DNA of 6,886 nucleotides from Minisyncoccota bacterium (GTDB lineage Bacteria; Patescibacteriota; Minisyncoccia; Minisyncoccales; Minisyncoccaceae): NCBI GenBank assembly GCA_028704295.1, contig JAQVLF010000015.1, positions 1-6,886 on the forward strand, written 5' to 3'. The notes beneath the pieces were generated by a model. That model was not told the DNA's origin. It made no database searches and was given only the letters and a program-made list of their open reading frames with translations. A program made the position numbers and the translations under genes. Of the stretch, positions 1-5,117 are shown in pieces (the first letter of the stretch is position 1; each line of letters starts with the position of its first letter).

Positions 1-3
1 CAT
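1..3 (-). CDS. start codon of the next operon gene, cut by the window edge
   Basis: Only the ATG is visible. It shares one base with the TAA stop of ftsX (TAATG arrangement). An AAGGA Shine-Dalgarno sequence lies at 11-15 on the minus strand, 7 nt from this ATG, which is the best-spaced ribosome binding site in the operon. This supports a real translationally coupled gene. In related genomes the gene after ftsX is often a murein hydrolase activator (M23/coiled-coil) or a CtpA-type protease, but the product cannot be read here. Confidence 0.5.
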
Positions 4-905
4 TAATCTTTCCTTAGATATCTTGTAACAGCAATGTAAGAAGAAATCAAGGCTAATAGAATACCAATTAAGATTTGTCCAATTAAAATTGTCCAAATGT
101 TACTTAAATAATATGAATAAACGTCAAAACCCATTAAGAAATTGATGAGTGAGTCATTTAATAGAAATAGGAGTCCAAGAATAATAGAAAAAGAAAGAAT
201 AGCTGCTAATATTCCGCAAAGCATTCCCTGAACTATGTATGGATTTCTAATAAATGAGTTTGAAGCTCCCACTAATTTCATAATCTCTATCTCCTTCCTC
301 TGAGAAAATATTGTTAATCTAATTGTATTAAATGTTGTTAGAAATGCTAAAAATGAAAATACAACAATTAAAAACATCCCTAATGTTTTAACATTTGCAC
401 TTAAGCTTTCGATCTTTTGAATTGCCTCCTCTCTTCTAAAATCATCCATTTTATAAATCAAATCCTCTATATCTTCTTTTGAATCAATAAATTCTGATAT
501 AGCTGCATATTCGCTTGGGTCTTTAGCAGTTATTCTAATCGAGGGCAAAAAAGGATTAACTTCAATAATTTTTAAAGCCTCGATGTAAATATCATCTTCG
601 TGGTTTTGTACAAATGACTCATAAGCCTGTTCTTTTGAAACAAAAAAAACGCTTTTAACCTGATCTAATCCTTCCAACTCATCTTTAAAAACCATTATAG
701 CTTCTTTAGAAACTTCTTCTTTAAAAAATATTGATACATCTACTTGGCCTTCAACTTCTTCTATTGCATAATCAATAAGGCCATTGAATATGAAAAGTCC
801 TACTCCTACAACAAGCGCTAAAAATAAAGCAAACGTAGTTCCAAAACTTAGACTCCCTTGCCTTATAAAATTAAACCATCCATTTTTAAATACTCGATTA
901 AACAT
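3..905 (-). CDS. ftsX: cell division protein FtsX (ABC transporter-like permease subunit)
   Basis: FtsX is the membrane half of the FtsEX complex. It uses ATP hydrolysis by FtsE to activate cell-wall hydrolases at the division site. The 300-residue product has the family topology: a cytoplasmic N-terminus, TM1 at about residues 20-46, an extracytoplasmic domain at about 47-172, and three C-terminal helices at about 175-199, 225-250 and 268-293. The extracytoplasmic domain carries the NPFLPSIRITAKDP stretch at 117-130, which matches the 'NP-x-P' segment of FtsX ectodomains. The conserved cytoplasmic loop RKEIEIMKLVGASNSFIR (203-220) is the FtsE-contacting FtsX/MacB signature. The length is normal for FtsX. 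The start is 8 nt after the ftsE stop with no clear Shine-Dalgarno sequence, so translation is probably coupled to ftsE. The gene ends in TAA, overlapped by the next ATG. Confidence 0.95.
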   Translation of the reverse strand: MFNRVFKNGWFNFIRQGSLSFGTTFALFLALVVGVGLFIFNGLIDYAIEEVEGQVDVSIFFKEEVSKEAIMVFKDELEGLDQVKSVFFVSKEQAYESFVQNHEDDIYIEALKIIEVNPFLPSIRITAKDPSEYAAISEFIDSKEDIEDLIYKMDDFRREEAIQKIESLSANVKTLGMFLIVVFSFLAFLTTFNTIRLTIFSQRKEIEIMKLVGASNSFIRNPYIVQGMLCGILAAILSFSIILGLLFLLNDSLINFLMGFDVYSYYLSNIWTILIGQILIGILLALISSYIAVTRYLRKD

Positions 906-913
906 GTTTTTAT

Positions 914-1600
914 TTAAATTACGTATCTGCCTTGTTTCTCATCTCTTAAAATCTTTCCTTTATCCAAGGTAATTACTCTTTTTTGAATATTGTTAACAAT
1001 ATCTTTATTATGTGTTGATAATATGACTGTAGATCCATTCAAATTAATCTTTAAGAGAAGCTTAATTATGTCTCTTGTATTATATGGATCTAAGTTTCCA
1101 GTAGGCTCATCTGCTAAAACAATCTCTGGCTTTCTAATAATTGCTCTTGCAATAGCAACTCTTTGCTTTTCCCCGCCTGATAATTCGTCTGGAAACGAAT
1201 CTTTTTTATCTTCTAAATTAGCAATTTCGAGTGTTTTTAATACTTCTTTTCTAATAAAATCATCTTTGTAATTGTTAGCTTCTAAAGCAAACGCAATATT
1301 TTCAAAAACTGTTTTATAAGGCAATAACTTGAAATCTTGAAAAACAAAACCAATTCTCTGCCTTAAATCTCTTATCTTTTTATCGTCTATTTCTCCAATA
1401 TTTAAATCACCCACTTTTACTTCACCAAAAGTAGGCTTCTCTTCCCCTGAGATTAATTTCATAATCGTTGTCTTTCCAGAACCAGTTCTTCCGCATAAAA
1501 CCACAAATTCATTCTTCTCAATATTTAAATTGACACTATCTAAAACTCTCCTTATATTCTTTAAAAAATAGTCTTTGGATACATTATTGAAATTTATCAT
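914..1600 (-). CDS. ftsE: cell division ATP-binding protein FtsE
   Basis: FtsE is the cytoplasmic ATPase that pairs with FtsX. All ABC-ATPase motifs are visible in the 228-residue protein: Walker A GRTGSGKTT (37-45), Q-loop Gln88, signature LSGGE (140-144), Walker B VLADEP with catalytic Glu165, D-loop NLD (169-171) and H-loop His197. The stretch FVFQDFKLLPYKTVFENIAF (85-104) is typical of FtsE rather than of other MacB-type ATPases. The Walker A reads GRTGSGKTT instead of the common GPSGAGKST, which is a conservative change that should keep function. The start lies 3 nt after the prfB stop with no Shine-Dalgarno sequence, so it is expected to be translated by coupling. The fixed order with ftsX supports the symbol. 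Confidence 0.96.
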   Translation of the reverse strand: MINFNNVSKDYFLKNIRRVLDSVNLNIEKNEFVVLCGRTGSGKTTIMKLISGEEKPTFGEVKVGDLNIGEIDDKKIRDLRQRIGFVFQDFKLLPYKTVFENIAFALEANNYKDDFIRKEVLKTLEIANLEDKKDSFPDELSGGEKQRVAIARAIIRKPEIVLADEPTGNLDPYNTRDIIKLLLKINLNGSTVILSTHNKDIVNNIQKRVITLDKGKILRDEKQGRYVI

Positions 1601-1603
1601 AGT

Positions 1604-2692
1604 TTAATCTAATAATCTTACTTCTTCTTCAATAAATTTATCGATTTCTCCATCTAGAACTGCGTCTGTATTTGAAGTTTCAACTCTTGTTCTTAAATCT
1701 TTGACCATCCTATAAGGTTGCAAAACATATGACCTTATCTGGTTTCCCCATCCAGCTGAAACTTTTTCTCCTTTTTCTTTTGCAATCTCCTCTCTTCTTT
1801 TTTGATCTTCTATCATAAATAGTTTTGATAAAAGCATGCTCATGGCTTTTTCTTTATTCTTTCCTTGAGATCTTTCCATTTGGCATTGAGCCACTGTTCC
1901 TGTTGGAATATGCGTTAGTCTAACTGCTGAATCTCTTTTATTAACATACTGCCCTCCTGGACCAGATGCCCTATAATAATCAACTCTTAAATCCTCGGGG
2001 CTAATCTTAATATCTTCTGTTTCTTTAATAATTGGAATTACATCGACTAAAGCAAACGAAGTATGTCTTAATCCTTGAGCTGAAAATGGCGATATTCTAA
2101 CTAATCTATGAACTCCTGCTTCCCTTCTTAAATATCCATAAGCGTATTTTCCTTTGACTTCAAGTGTTACTGTTTTAATCCCTTCATTTCCTTCTCCCAA
2201 GAGTTCATCTACCATAATAGCATCAAATCCTTTTTTTTCAAAATACCTTTGATACATACGTAAAAGCATGAGGGCCCAGTCTTCTGCCTCCTTTCCGCCT
2301 GCTCCCGCCATAATAGTAAATATGGCTCCTTCCTTGTCATATTTATGAGTAAAATTTAATTCTATTTCTTTTTTAGATAATTCTCTTTTAAGCTTTAAAA
2401 ACCTTTCTTCAAATTCTTTTTCTAAATCACTTCCTTCTTCCAAGATACTAAAGAAATCTTTTAAATCATTAATTTCTTTCTTAAAGTAATTCATTATTTC
2501 AACATCCTCTTTTGCTTCTTTTAACTCTTGAGATACTTCTTTTGCTTTTTCCTGGTCATTCCAAAAATCAGGAGATTCTGTCTCCTTTTGCAGTTCCTCG
2601 ATTTTCTTTTTTGCTTTTTCTAAATCTAATTTATTCTCTAAAAAAACAATTCTGTCTAATGCTTCTTGTAAATCTTTTTCTCCTATTTCCAT
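1604..2692 (-). CDS. prfB: peptide chain release factor 2 (RF2)
   Basis: RF2 recognises UGA and UAA in the ribosomal A site and triggers hydrolysis of peptidyl-tRNA. The 362-residue protein has an N-terminal coiled-coil region (about 1-115), the peptide-release-factor domain with GAGGKEAEDWALMLLRMY (130-147), the stop-codon-reading tripeptide SPF (201-203), which is diagnostic for RF2 rather than RF1, and the catalytic GGQ (246-248) inside RASGPGGQYVNKRDSAVR. The C-terminus (GWGNQIRSYVLQPYRMVKDLRTRVET) is canonical. The frame is open from start to end. The in-frame UGA and CUU frameshift site that autoregulates RF2 in E. coli and many other bacteria is absent around codons 20-30. The ATG at 2692 has no Shine-Dalgarno sequence and sits right at the predicted transcription start. 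RF2 implies that UGA is a stop here, which argues against lineages that recode UGA as glycine. Confidence 0.97.
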   Translation of the reverse strand: MEIGEKDLQEALDRIVFLENKLDLEKAKKKIEELQKETESPDFWNDQEKAKEVSQELKEAKEDVEIMNYFKKEINDLKDFFSILEEGSDLEKEFEERFLKLKRELSKKEIELNFTHKYDKEGAIFTIMAGAGGKEAEDWALMLLRMYQRYFEKKGFDAIMVDELLGEGNEGIKTVTLEVKGKYAYGYLRREAGVHRLVRISPFSAQGLRHTSFALVDVIPIIKETEDIKISPEDLRVDYYRASGPGGQYVNKRDSAVRLTHIPTGTVAQCQMERSQGKNKEKAMSMLLSKLFMIEDQKRREEIAKEKGEKVSAGWGNQIRSYVLQPYRMVKDLRTRVETSNTDAVLDGEIDKFIEEEVRLLD

Positions 2693-2698
2693 AAAGCT

Positions 2699-2726
2699 AT
2701 TCTATCATTATTTTATTAAATTTCAA
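2699..2726 (-). promoter_or_regulatory. predicted sigma-70 promoter of the prfB-ftsE-ftsX operon
   Basis: On the minus strand the -35 TTGAAA (2726-2721) is followed by a 16-nt spacer and the -10 TAGAAT (2704-2699). A TG one base upstream of the -10 makes it an extended -10 element. Only 6 nt separate the -10 from the prfB ATG, so transcription should begin at or within a base or two of the start codon. This is inferred from sequence only. Confidence 0.55.
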
Positions 2727-2753
2727 ATGCAACTTTTTTAATCGTGATATAAT

Positions 2754-2787
2754 AAAAAGGGCTTGTACAGCTAAGTACGATACGCCC
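2754..2787 (-). terminator. intrinsic terminator of small unit 1
   Basis: On the minus strand GGGC (2787-2784) pairs with GCCC (2762-2759), and an inner GTAC/GTAC pair closes a 6-nt loop. The hairpin is followed by TTTTT (2758-2754). The interior loop is asymmetric (5 versus 2 nt), so the stem is not perfect. The terminator overlaps the last codons of the small reading frame at 2771-2944 and separates it from the prfB promoter. Confidence 0.6.
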
Positions 2788-2944
2788 AAACATAAGATAC
2801 GTGCACGCTTGCAATAAGCATTATAGAAAGCATTATGCTTAAAGGATTTTCCCTTGTCGCAACACATGCAATAGACAAGCCTGTCATAATTAAAACAAGT
2901 TCCATTGTCGTCACAATATGCTTTTTGCATTTCGAATCGCTCAT
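2771..2944 (-). CDS. small two-helix membrane protein, unknown function (unit 1)
   Basis: This is a 57-residue reading frame that I do not recognise. It starts MSDSKCKKHIVTTMELVL. It has a short basic N-terminus, a hydrophobic segment at about residues 14-29 (MELVLIMTGLSIACVA), a charged turn TREN (30-33) and a second hydrophobic segment at about 35-54 (SIMLSIMLIASVHVSYVW), then AYRT and a TAG stop. This is the pattern of a helical-hairpin membrane peptide. Support for a real gene comes from context: a TTGACA-N17-TAACAT promoter ends 17 nt upstream of the ATG, and an intrinsic terminator overlaps the stop. The AAGGA sequence directly abuts the ATG, an unusually short spacing, so initiation may not be classical; Met14 is an alternative start. 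It could be a type I toxin-like peptide, a small regulatory membrane protein, or the RNA itself could be the product. Confidence 0.5.
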   Translation of the reverse strand: MSDSKCKKHIVTTMELVLIMTGLSIACVATRENPLSIMLSIMLIASVHVSYVWAYRT

Positions 2945-2961
2945 TCCTTACACCGCTTAGA

Positions 2962-2990
2962 ATGTTAAAGGATTAGCTAGTTAATGTCAA
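2962..2990 (-). promoter_or_regulatory. promoter of small unit 1, with conserved leader shared with unit 2
   Basis: On the minus strand a perfect -35 TTGACA (2990-2985), a 17-nt spacer and a -10 TAACAT (2967-2962) are followed by TCTAAGCGGTG (2961-2951) and AAGGA (2949-2945). The TGACATTAA start, the -10 region, TCTAAGCGGTG and AAGGA are all shared with the promoter at 3246-3274. The spacer contains a partial dyad, TTAACTAGCTAA. The predicted transcription start is near 2955, giving a leader of about 11 nt. Confidence 0.7.
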
Positions 2991-3002
2991 TCAACCTTGA
3001 AT

Positions 3003-3041
3003 AAAAAAATGGACCTACATTTTTAAAAATGTTGTGTCCAT
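3003..3041 (-). terminator. intrinsic terminator of small unit 2
   Basis: This is a long hairpin. Outer arms ATGGAC (3009-3014) and GTCCAT (3036-3041) enclose a perfect 16-nt palindrome ACATTTTTAAAAATGT (3017-3032), with a small 2/3-nt interior loop. On the minus strand the hairpin is followed by an uninterrupted T tract (the A run at 3003-3009 on the plus strand). It lies upstream of the unit 1 promoter, so it isolates the two small units from each other. Confidence 0.75.
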
Positions 3042-3227
3042 GTTGTTCTAATTAAATCAAAGTCAACAATTAACATGTGAAGACAAATTCCCTTTAGGAT
3101 TAAGTCTTCAAGAAATACTATTCCTGCAAGCAATACTAGCGCAAGCCCCAGGGACAAAGCCATAAAATACGCCCTGAAAAAGAATCGTTATGTGCATTTC
3201 TACTAATGCATCATCAAAGGAAGTCAT
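3023..3227 (-). pseudogene. small membrane-protein gene of unit 2, apparently frameshifted
   Basis: Downstream of the unit 2 promoter, an ATG at 3227-3225 follows AAAGGAA and opens a 39-residue frame (MTSFDDALVEMHITILFQGV..., stop TGA at 3108-3110). From about 3163 another frame becomes strongly hydrophobic: MALSLGLALVLLAGIVFLED then LILKGICLHMLIV, 46 residues from the ATG at 3163, ending TAA at 3023-3025 inside the terminator hairpin. Its layout (hydrophobic segment, short acidic turn, second hydrophobic segment) resembles the unit 1 protein from Met14 on. The two frames are offset by one base, so a single indel would join them into one protein of about 67 residues. It may be a broken paralogue, a gene using programmed frameshifting, two overlapping tiny genes, or a non-coding RNA. 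No family is recognised. Confidence 0.35.
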
Positions 3228-3234
3228 TTCCTTT
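3216..3234 (-). promoter_or_regulatory. hairpin enclosing the ribosome binding site and start codon of unit 2
   Basis: On the minus strand AAAGGAA (3234-3228) is perfectly complementary to TTCCTTT (3222-3216), leaving a 5-nt loop ATGAC that contains the candidate start codon. The 7-bp stem would hide the Shine-Dalgarno sequence in the mRNA. Unit 1 lacks the complementary arm. Confidence 0.45.
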
Positions 3235-3245
3235 CACCGCTTAGA

Positions 3246-3274
3246 ATATTATGACACTAATTGCTTAATGTCAT
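3246..3274 (-). promoter_or_regulatory. promoter of small unit 2 with an operator-like dyad in the spacer
   Basis: On the minus strand the -35 ATGACA (3274-3269), a 17-nt spacer and the -10 TAATAT (3251-3246) are followed by TCTAAGCGGTG and AAAGGAA, nearly the same as unit 1. A 22-nt dyad at 3252-3273 runs from TGACA to TGTCA, with TTA/TAA symmetry inside, and covers the -35 and the whole spacer, as a repressor operator would. A further TGTCA half-site occurs at 3282-3286. The predicted transcription start is near 3239. Confidence 0.65.
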
Positions 3275-3398
3275 ATTTCTCTGTCACAATTTATAAAGAT
3301 TAAAAAGCTGATAAATATTTTCTCACCAAGATACTGAAACCTTTGTCATAATTCATATGTTTTTGCAAAACATGCCGATTTACGACTCTATTGCTTGT
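3275..3398. other. intergenic spacer without a recognisable gene
   Basis: This stretch lies between the fic terminator and the unit 2 promoter. It has no reading frame above about 18 codons with supporting signals. The only structure seen is a short perfect inverted repeat at 3357-3373 (ATGTTTT, 3-nt loop TGC, AAAACAT), without a T tract on either side. Confidence 0.5.
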
Positions 3399-3437
3399 AA
3401 AAAAGAAAAACGCCTTATAACAATAAAAGCGTTCTCC
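3399..3437 (-). terminator. intrinsic terminator downstream of the Fic gene
   Basis: On the minus strand ACGC (3432-3429) pairs with GCGT (3413-3410), and TTAT (3426-3423) with ATAA (3418-3415), around a 4-nt loop. The hairpin is followed by TTTTCTTTTTT (down to 3399). It lies about 110 nt past the fic stop, beyond the first 39-bp repeat, so the fic transcript should include that repeat. Confidence 0.65.
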
Positions 3438-3503
3438 TTTATCAGTTTTATAAAATACTTGTAAACTTTTTACCGATCTTAAATTTTAACTTTATATAAT
3501 AAT

Positions 3504-3542
3504 ATGTATAATCTATACATGTATTAGACATATTTTATACAC
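3504..3542 (+). repeat. 39-bp cassette-flanking repeat, copy 1
   Basis: This is the most diverged of four copies of the element ATGTATA-RTCYA-(9 nt)-TAGAC-ATRTTT-TATACAY. It differs from copy 4 at three positions (A at position 8, G at 18, C at 39). It begins on the plus strand like the other copies and lies 3 nt after the stop codon of the minus-strand Fic gene. As in the others, TAATA precedes it. Confidence 0.9.
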
Positions 3543-3545
3543 TTC

Positions 3546-4874
3546 TTAATCAAATAAATTATTAACTTTCTCTGTGGCATAGTAAAAAACCGTTCTTCCA
3601 ACTTTTTTAGTTCTTAAAAAGCCTTTTTTAAGAAGATCCTTTAGATCATTCGTGGCTGTCATCCTTGAAGTTTCATAAACCTTCATATGAGTTGTTATGG
3701 AAGTTGTAGAATCTTTATTCTTATAGTAATAGCGTAAAAGTTGGATTTGCCTATCATTTAATTGATACTTATCTCTTGATAGCTTCGCCATTTTTGTATT
3801 TTCTTTCCACTTTCTTTCAGCATATTCCTCAAATTCTCGCATTGCTTGCTCTATTTTATTTATATTATACTCTATAAAATACGTAAGATCATTATCATCC
3901 TGTTCAGAATAGATATAAGCATCTCTATATTGTGCTGGAGAATTTTTAATAACTTTTGAAAGAGGCAAATATGCAAAAGCCCAATAATTCTCTTTCAATA
4001 AATACCAATAAAAAAGAGTTCTTGCCATTCGCCCATTGCCATCAACAAAAGGATGCAAATAACCTATCCAAAAATGAATAATTATAGCTTTCAAAACAGG
4101 ATGTATAAAATCATTTTCCTTAATCTCATTATTTGCATAAGCTATTAACCTTTTAATTTCCTTTTTTACAAAAGCTTCTTTGGGAGGAATATGATAAATT
4201 TCAGAACCATCGCCTCCAACTATTATTTCATCCCGGTCCTTTCTGTAGCGGCCTATGTCCGATTTTTTTAAAACCTCCTTTGTCAGTATCTCGTGCAAGT
4301 TAAAAAGAATTTCTTCGTCTAATTTTTTATCTTTCAAATCTGTTTCAATGAGCTTCATTGCCTGATAATTATTAACTATCATCTGTTCGCTTTTATTATT
4401 TGGTTTTTTGCCTTCAAGTAGAATTTGCTTTGCAACTTTTCTGCTCGTATGTGCCCCCTCTAGTTGAGAAGATGCAATGGCCTCCTCCATTACTCCGCGA
4501 CTCAAAAGACGATGTTTTAATTCATCGCTAAATTGATTTTGAGATATAAAAAGGTTGCCCCCTAAACGCATGTCAATTTCGTGCAGCACTTTTTCTATTT
4601 TAGAAAGAGAAGAAATCCATGTAAAAGATTTTTCTTTTTCATCTTTTATAGGGCTTCTTTTCCTACTAAGCACCCTTCTTCTCAATTTGATATATGCCCA
4701 TAATTTTAAATTATCTATGCCTTTAGGCATATTCCAATACTTAATCTTCTCCCAATGAATATAAGGAAATAAAGATTTTTCAAATAGTGCTTGAGCTTCT
4801 TCATTATCAAATAATTTAAGCAATTCCTTATTGTCTATTTTAGAAATATCTGGATTTTCTATTTTTTTCAACAT
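3546..4874 (-). CDS. Fic family protein (class II, AMP-transferase type) with C-terminal winged helix
   Basis: Fic enzymes usually transfer AMP from ATP to a hydroxyl side chain of a target protein. The 442-residue product has an N-terminal helical region (about 1-125), the inhibitory-helix motif SSQLEG (135-140, the [S/T]xxxE[G/N] pattern with Glu139) placed before the core as in class II Fic proteins, a flap segment EIYHIPP (225-231), and a complete active site HPFVDGNGRMAR (274-285) with catalytic His274 and the anion-binding GNGR. Residues about 370-438 look like a winged helix (TTHMKVYETSRMTATNDLKD followed by a wing GRTVFYYA), suggesting DNA binding or autoregulation. The ATG at 4874 has AAGGA 3 nt upstream. 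Copies of the 39-bp repeat bracket the gene 26 nt before the start and 3 nt after the stop. The target is unknown; it could be a toxin-like or housekeeping regulator. Confidence 0.93.
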   Translation of the reverse strand: MLKKIENPDISKIDNKELLKLFDNEEAQALFEKSLFPYIHWEKIKYWNMPKGIDNLKLWAYIKLRRRVLSRKRSPIKDEKEKSFTWISSLSKIEKVLHEIDMRLGGNLFISQNQFSDELKHRLLSRGVMEEAIASSQLEGAHTSRKVAKQILLEGKKPNNKSEQMIVNNYQAMKLIETDLKDKKLDEEILFNLHEILTKEVLKKSDIGRYRKDRDEIIVGGDGSEIYHIPPKEAFVKKEIKRLIAYANNEIKENDFIHPVLKAIIIHFWIGYLHPFVDGNGRMARTLFYWYLLKENYWAFAYLPLSKVIKNSPAQYRDAYIYSEQDDNDLTYFIEYNINKIEQAMREFEEYAERKWKENTKMAKLSRDKYQLNDRQIQLLRYYYKNKDSTTSITTHMKVYETSRMTATNDLKDLLKKGFLRTKKVGRTVFYYATEKVNNLFD

Positions 4875-4900
4875 AAATCCTTGAATTTAATTTTATTAAT

Positions 4901-4939
4901 ATGTATAGTCTATACATATATTAGACATGTTTTATACAT
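4901..4939 (+). repeat. 39-bp cassette-flanking repeat, copy 2
   Basis: This copy has intact arms: outer ATGTATA (4901-4907) and TATACAT (4933-4939), inner GTCTA (4908-4912) and TAGAC (4922-4926). The first 17 nt, ATGTATAGTCTATACAT, form a near-perfect palindrome. It differs from copies 3 and 4 at one position each. It lies 26 nt upstream of the fic start codon, where the fic promoter should be, so it could also act as an operator. Confidence 0.93.
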
Positions 4940-4989
4940 TTGTAAAGATGTGCTTGCCTCTCCGATTTTTTAATCCCTATCCTTAATAT

Positions 4990-5028
4990 ATGTATAGTCC
5001 ATACATATATTAGACATGTTTTATACAT
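4990..5028 (+). repeat. 39-bp cassette-flanking repeat, copy 3
   Basis: It is identical to copy 2 except for a C within the first inner arm (GTCCA instead of GTCTA). It is separated from copy 2 by only 50 bp and lies 123 nt upstream of the abiEi start, outside the predicted abiE promoter. It shares TTAATA-type upstream and TTT downstream flanks with the other copies. Confidence 0.93.
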
Positions 5029-5054
5029 TTAAACGCTAAACCTTTGTTATTGTG

Positions 5055-5082
5055 CAATATACATAAAGCAATATACATAAAG
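5055..5082 (+). repeat. tandem 14-bp direct repeat upstream of abiEi
   Basis: Two perfect head-to-tail copies of CAATATACATAAAG occupy 5055-5068 and 5069-5082. They end directly before the predicted -35 element, so they could be binding sites for a regulator such as AbiEi, or result from slippage in AT-rich DNA. Confidence 0.75.
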
Positions 5083-5111
5083 TATACAAATATTATGAAA
5101 TATGCTAAAAT
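5083..5111 (+). promoter_or_regulatory. predicted promoter of the abiEi-abiEii operon
   Basis: The -35 TATACA (5083-5088) and the -10 TAAAAT (5106-5111) are separated by 17 nt. The TG one base before the -10 makes it an extended -10 element. The expected transcription start near 5118 coincides with the first base of the inverted repeat described next. Confidence 0.55.
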
Positions 5112-5117
5112 ATATTC

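Noticed and set aside
784..1271. Plus-strand open frames across ftsX and ftsE
   Set aside because: These are antisense shadows of strongly conserved genes, without start signals or family motifs.
2697..2930. 77-codon minus-strand frame beginning MQKAYCDDNGTC
   Set aside because: It runs through the unit 1 terminator and the prfB promoter, has no ribosome binding site, and overlaps the better supported 57-codon frame that directly follows the shared promoter and leader.
2754..2955. 6S RNA or other known structural RNA for the small units
   Set aside because: The 5' and 3' parts do not pair into a long rod, and no tmRNA, RNase P or SRP hallmark is visible. A new non-coding RNA remains possible.
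3504..3542. Insertion sequence or transposon ends
   Set aside because: No transposase or integrase is encoded in the window and the copies are direct rather than inverted relative to each other. The inverted arms are internal to each 39-bp copy.
4901..4939. Direct match to a chromosomal dif or integron attC site
   Set aside because: The arms and central region do not match the 11-6-11 dif layout, and no GTTRRRY core typical of attC is present. Only the general idea of a recombination site is kept.
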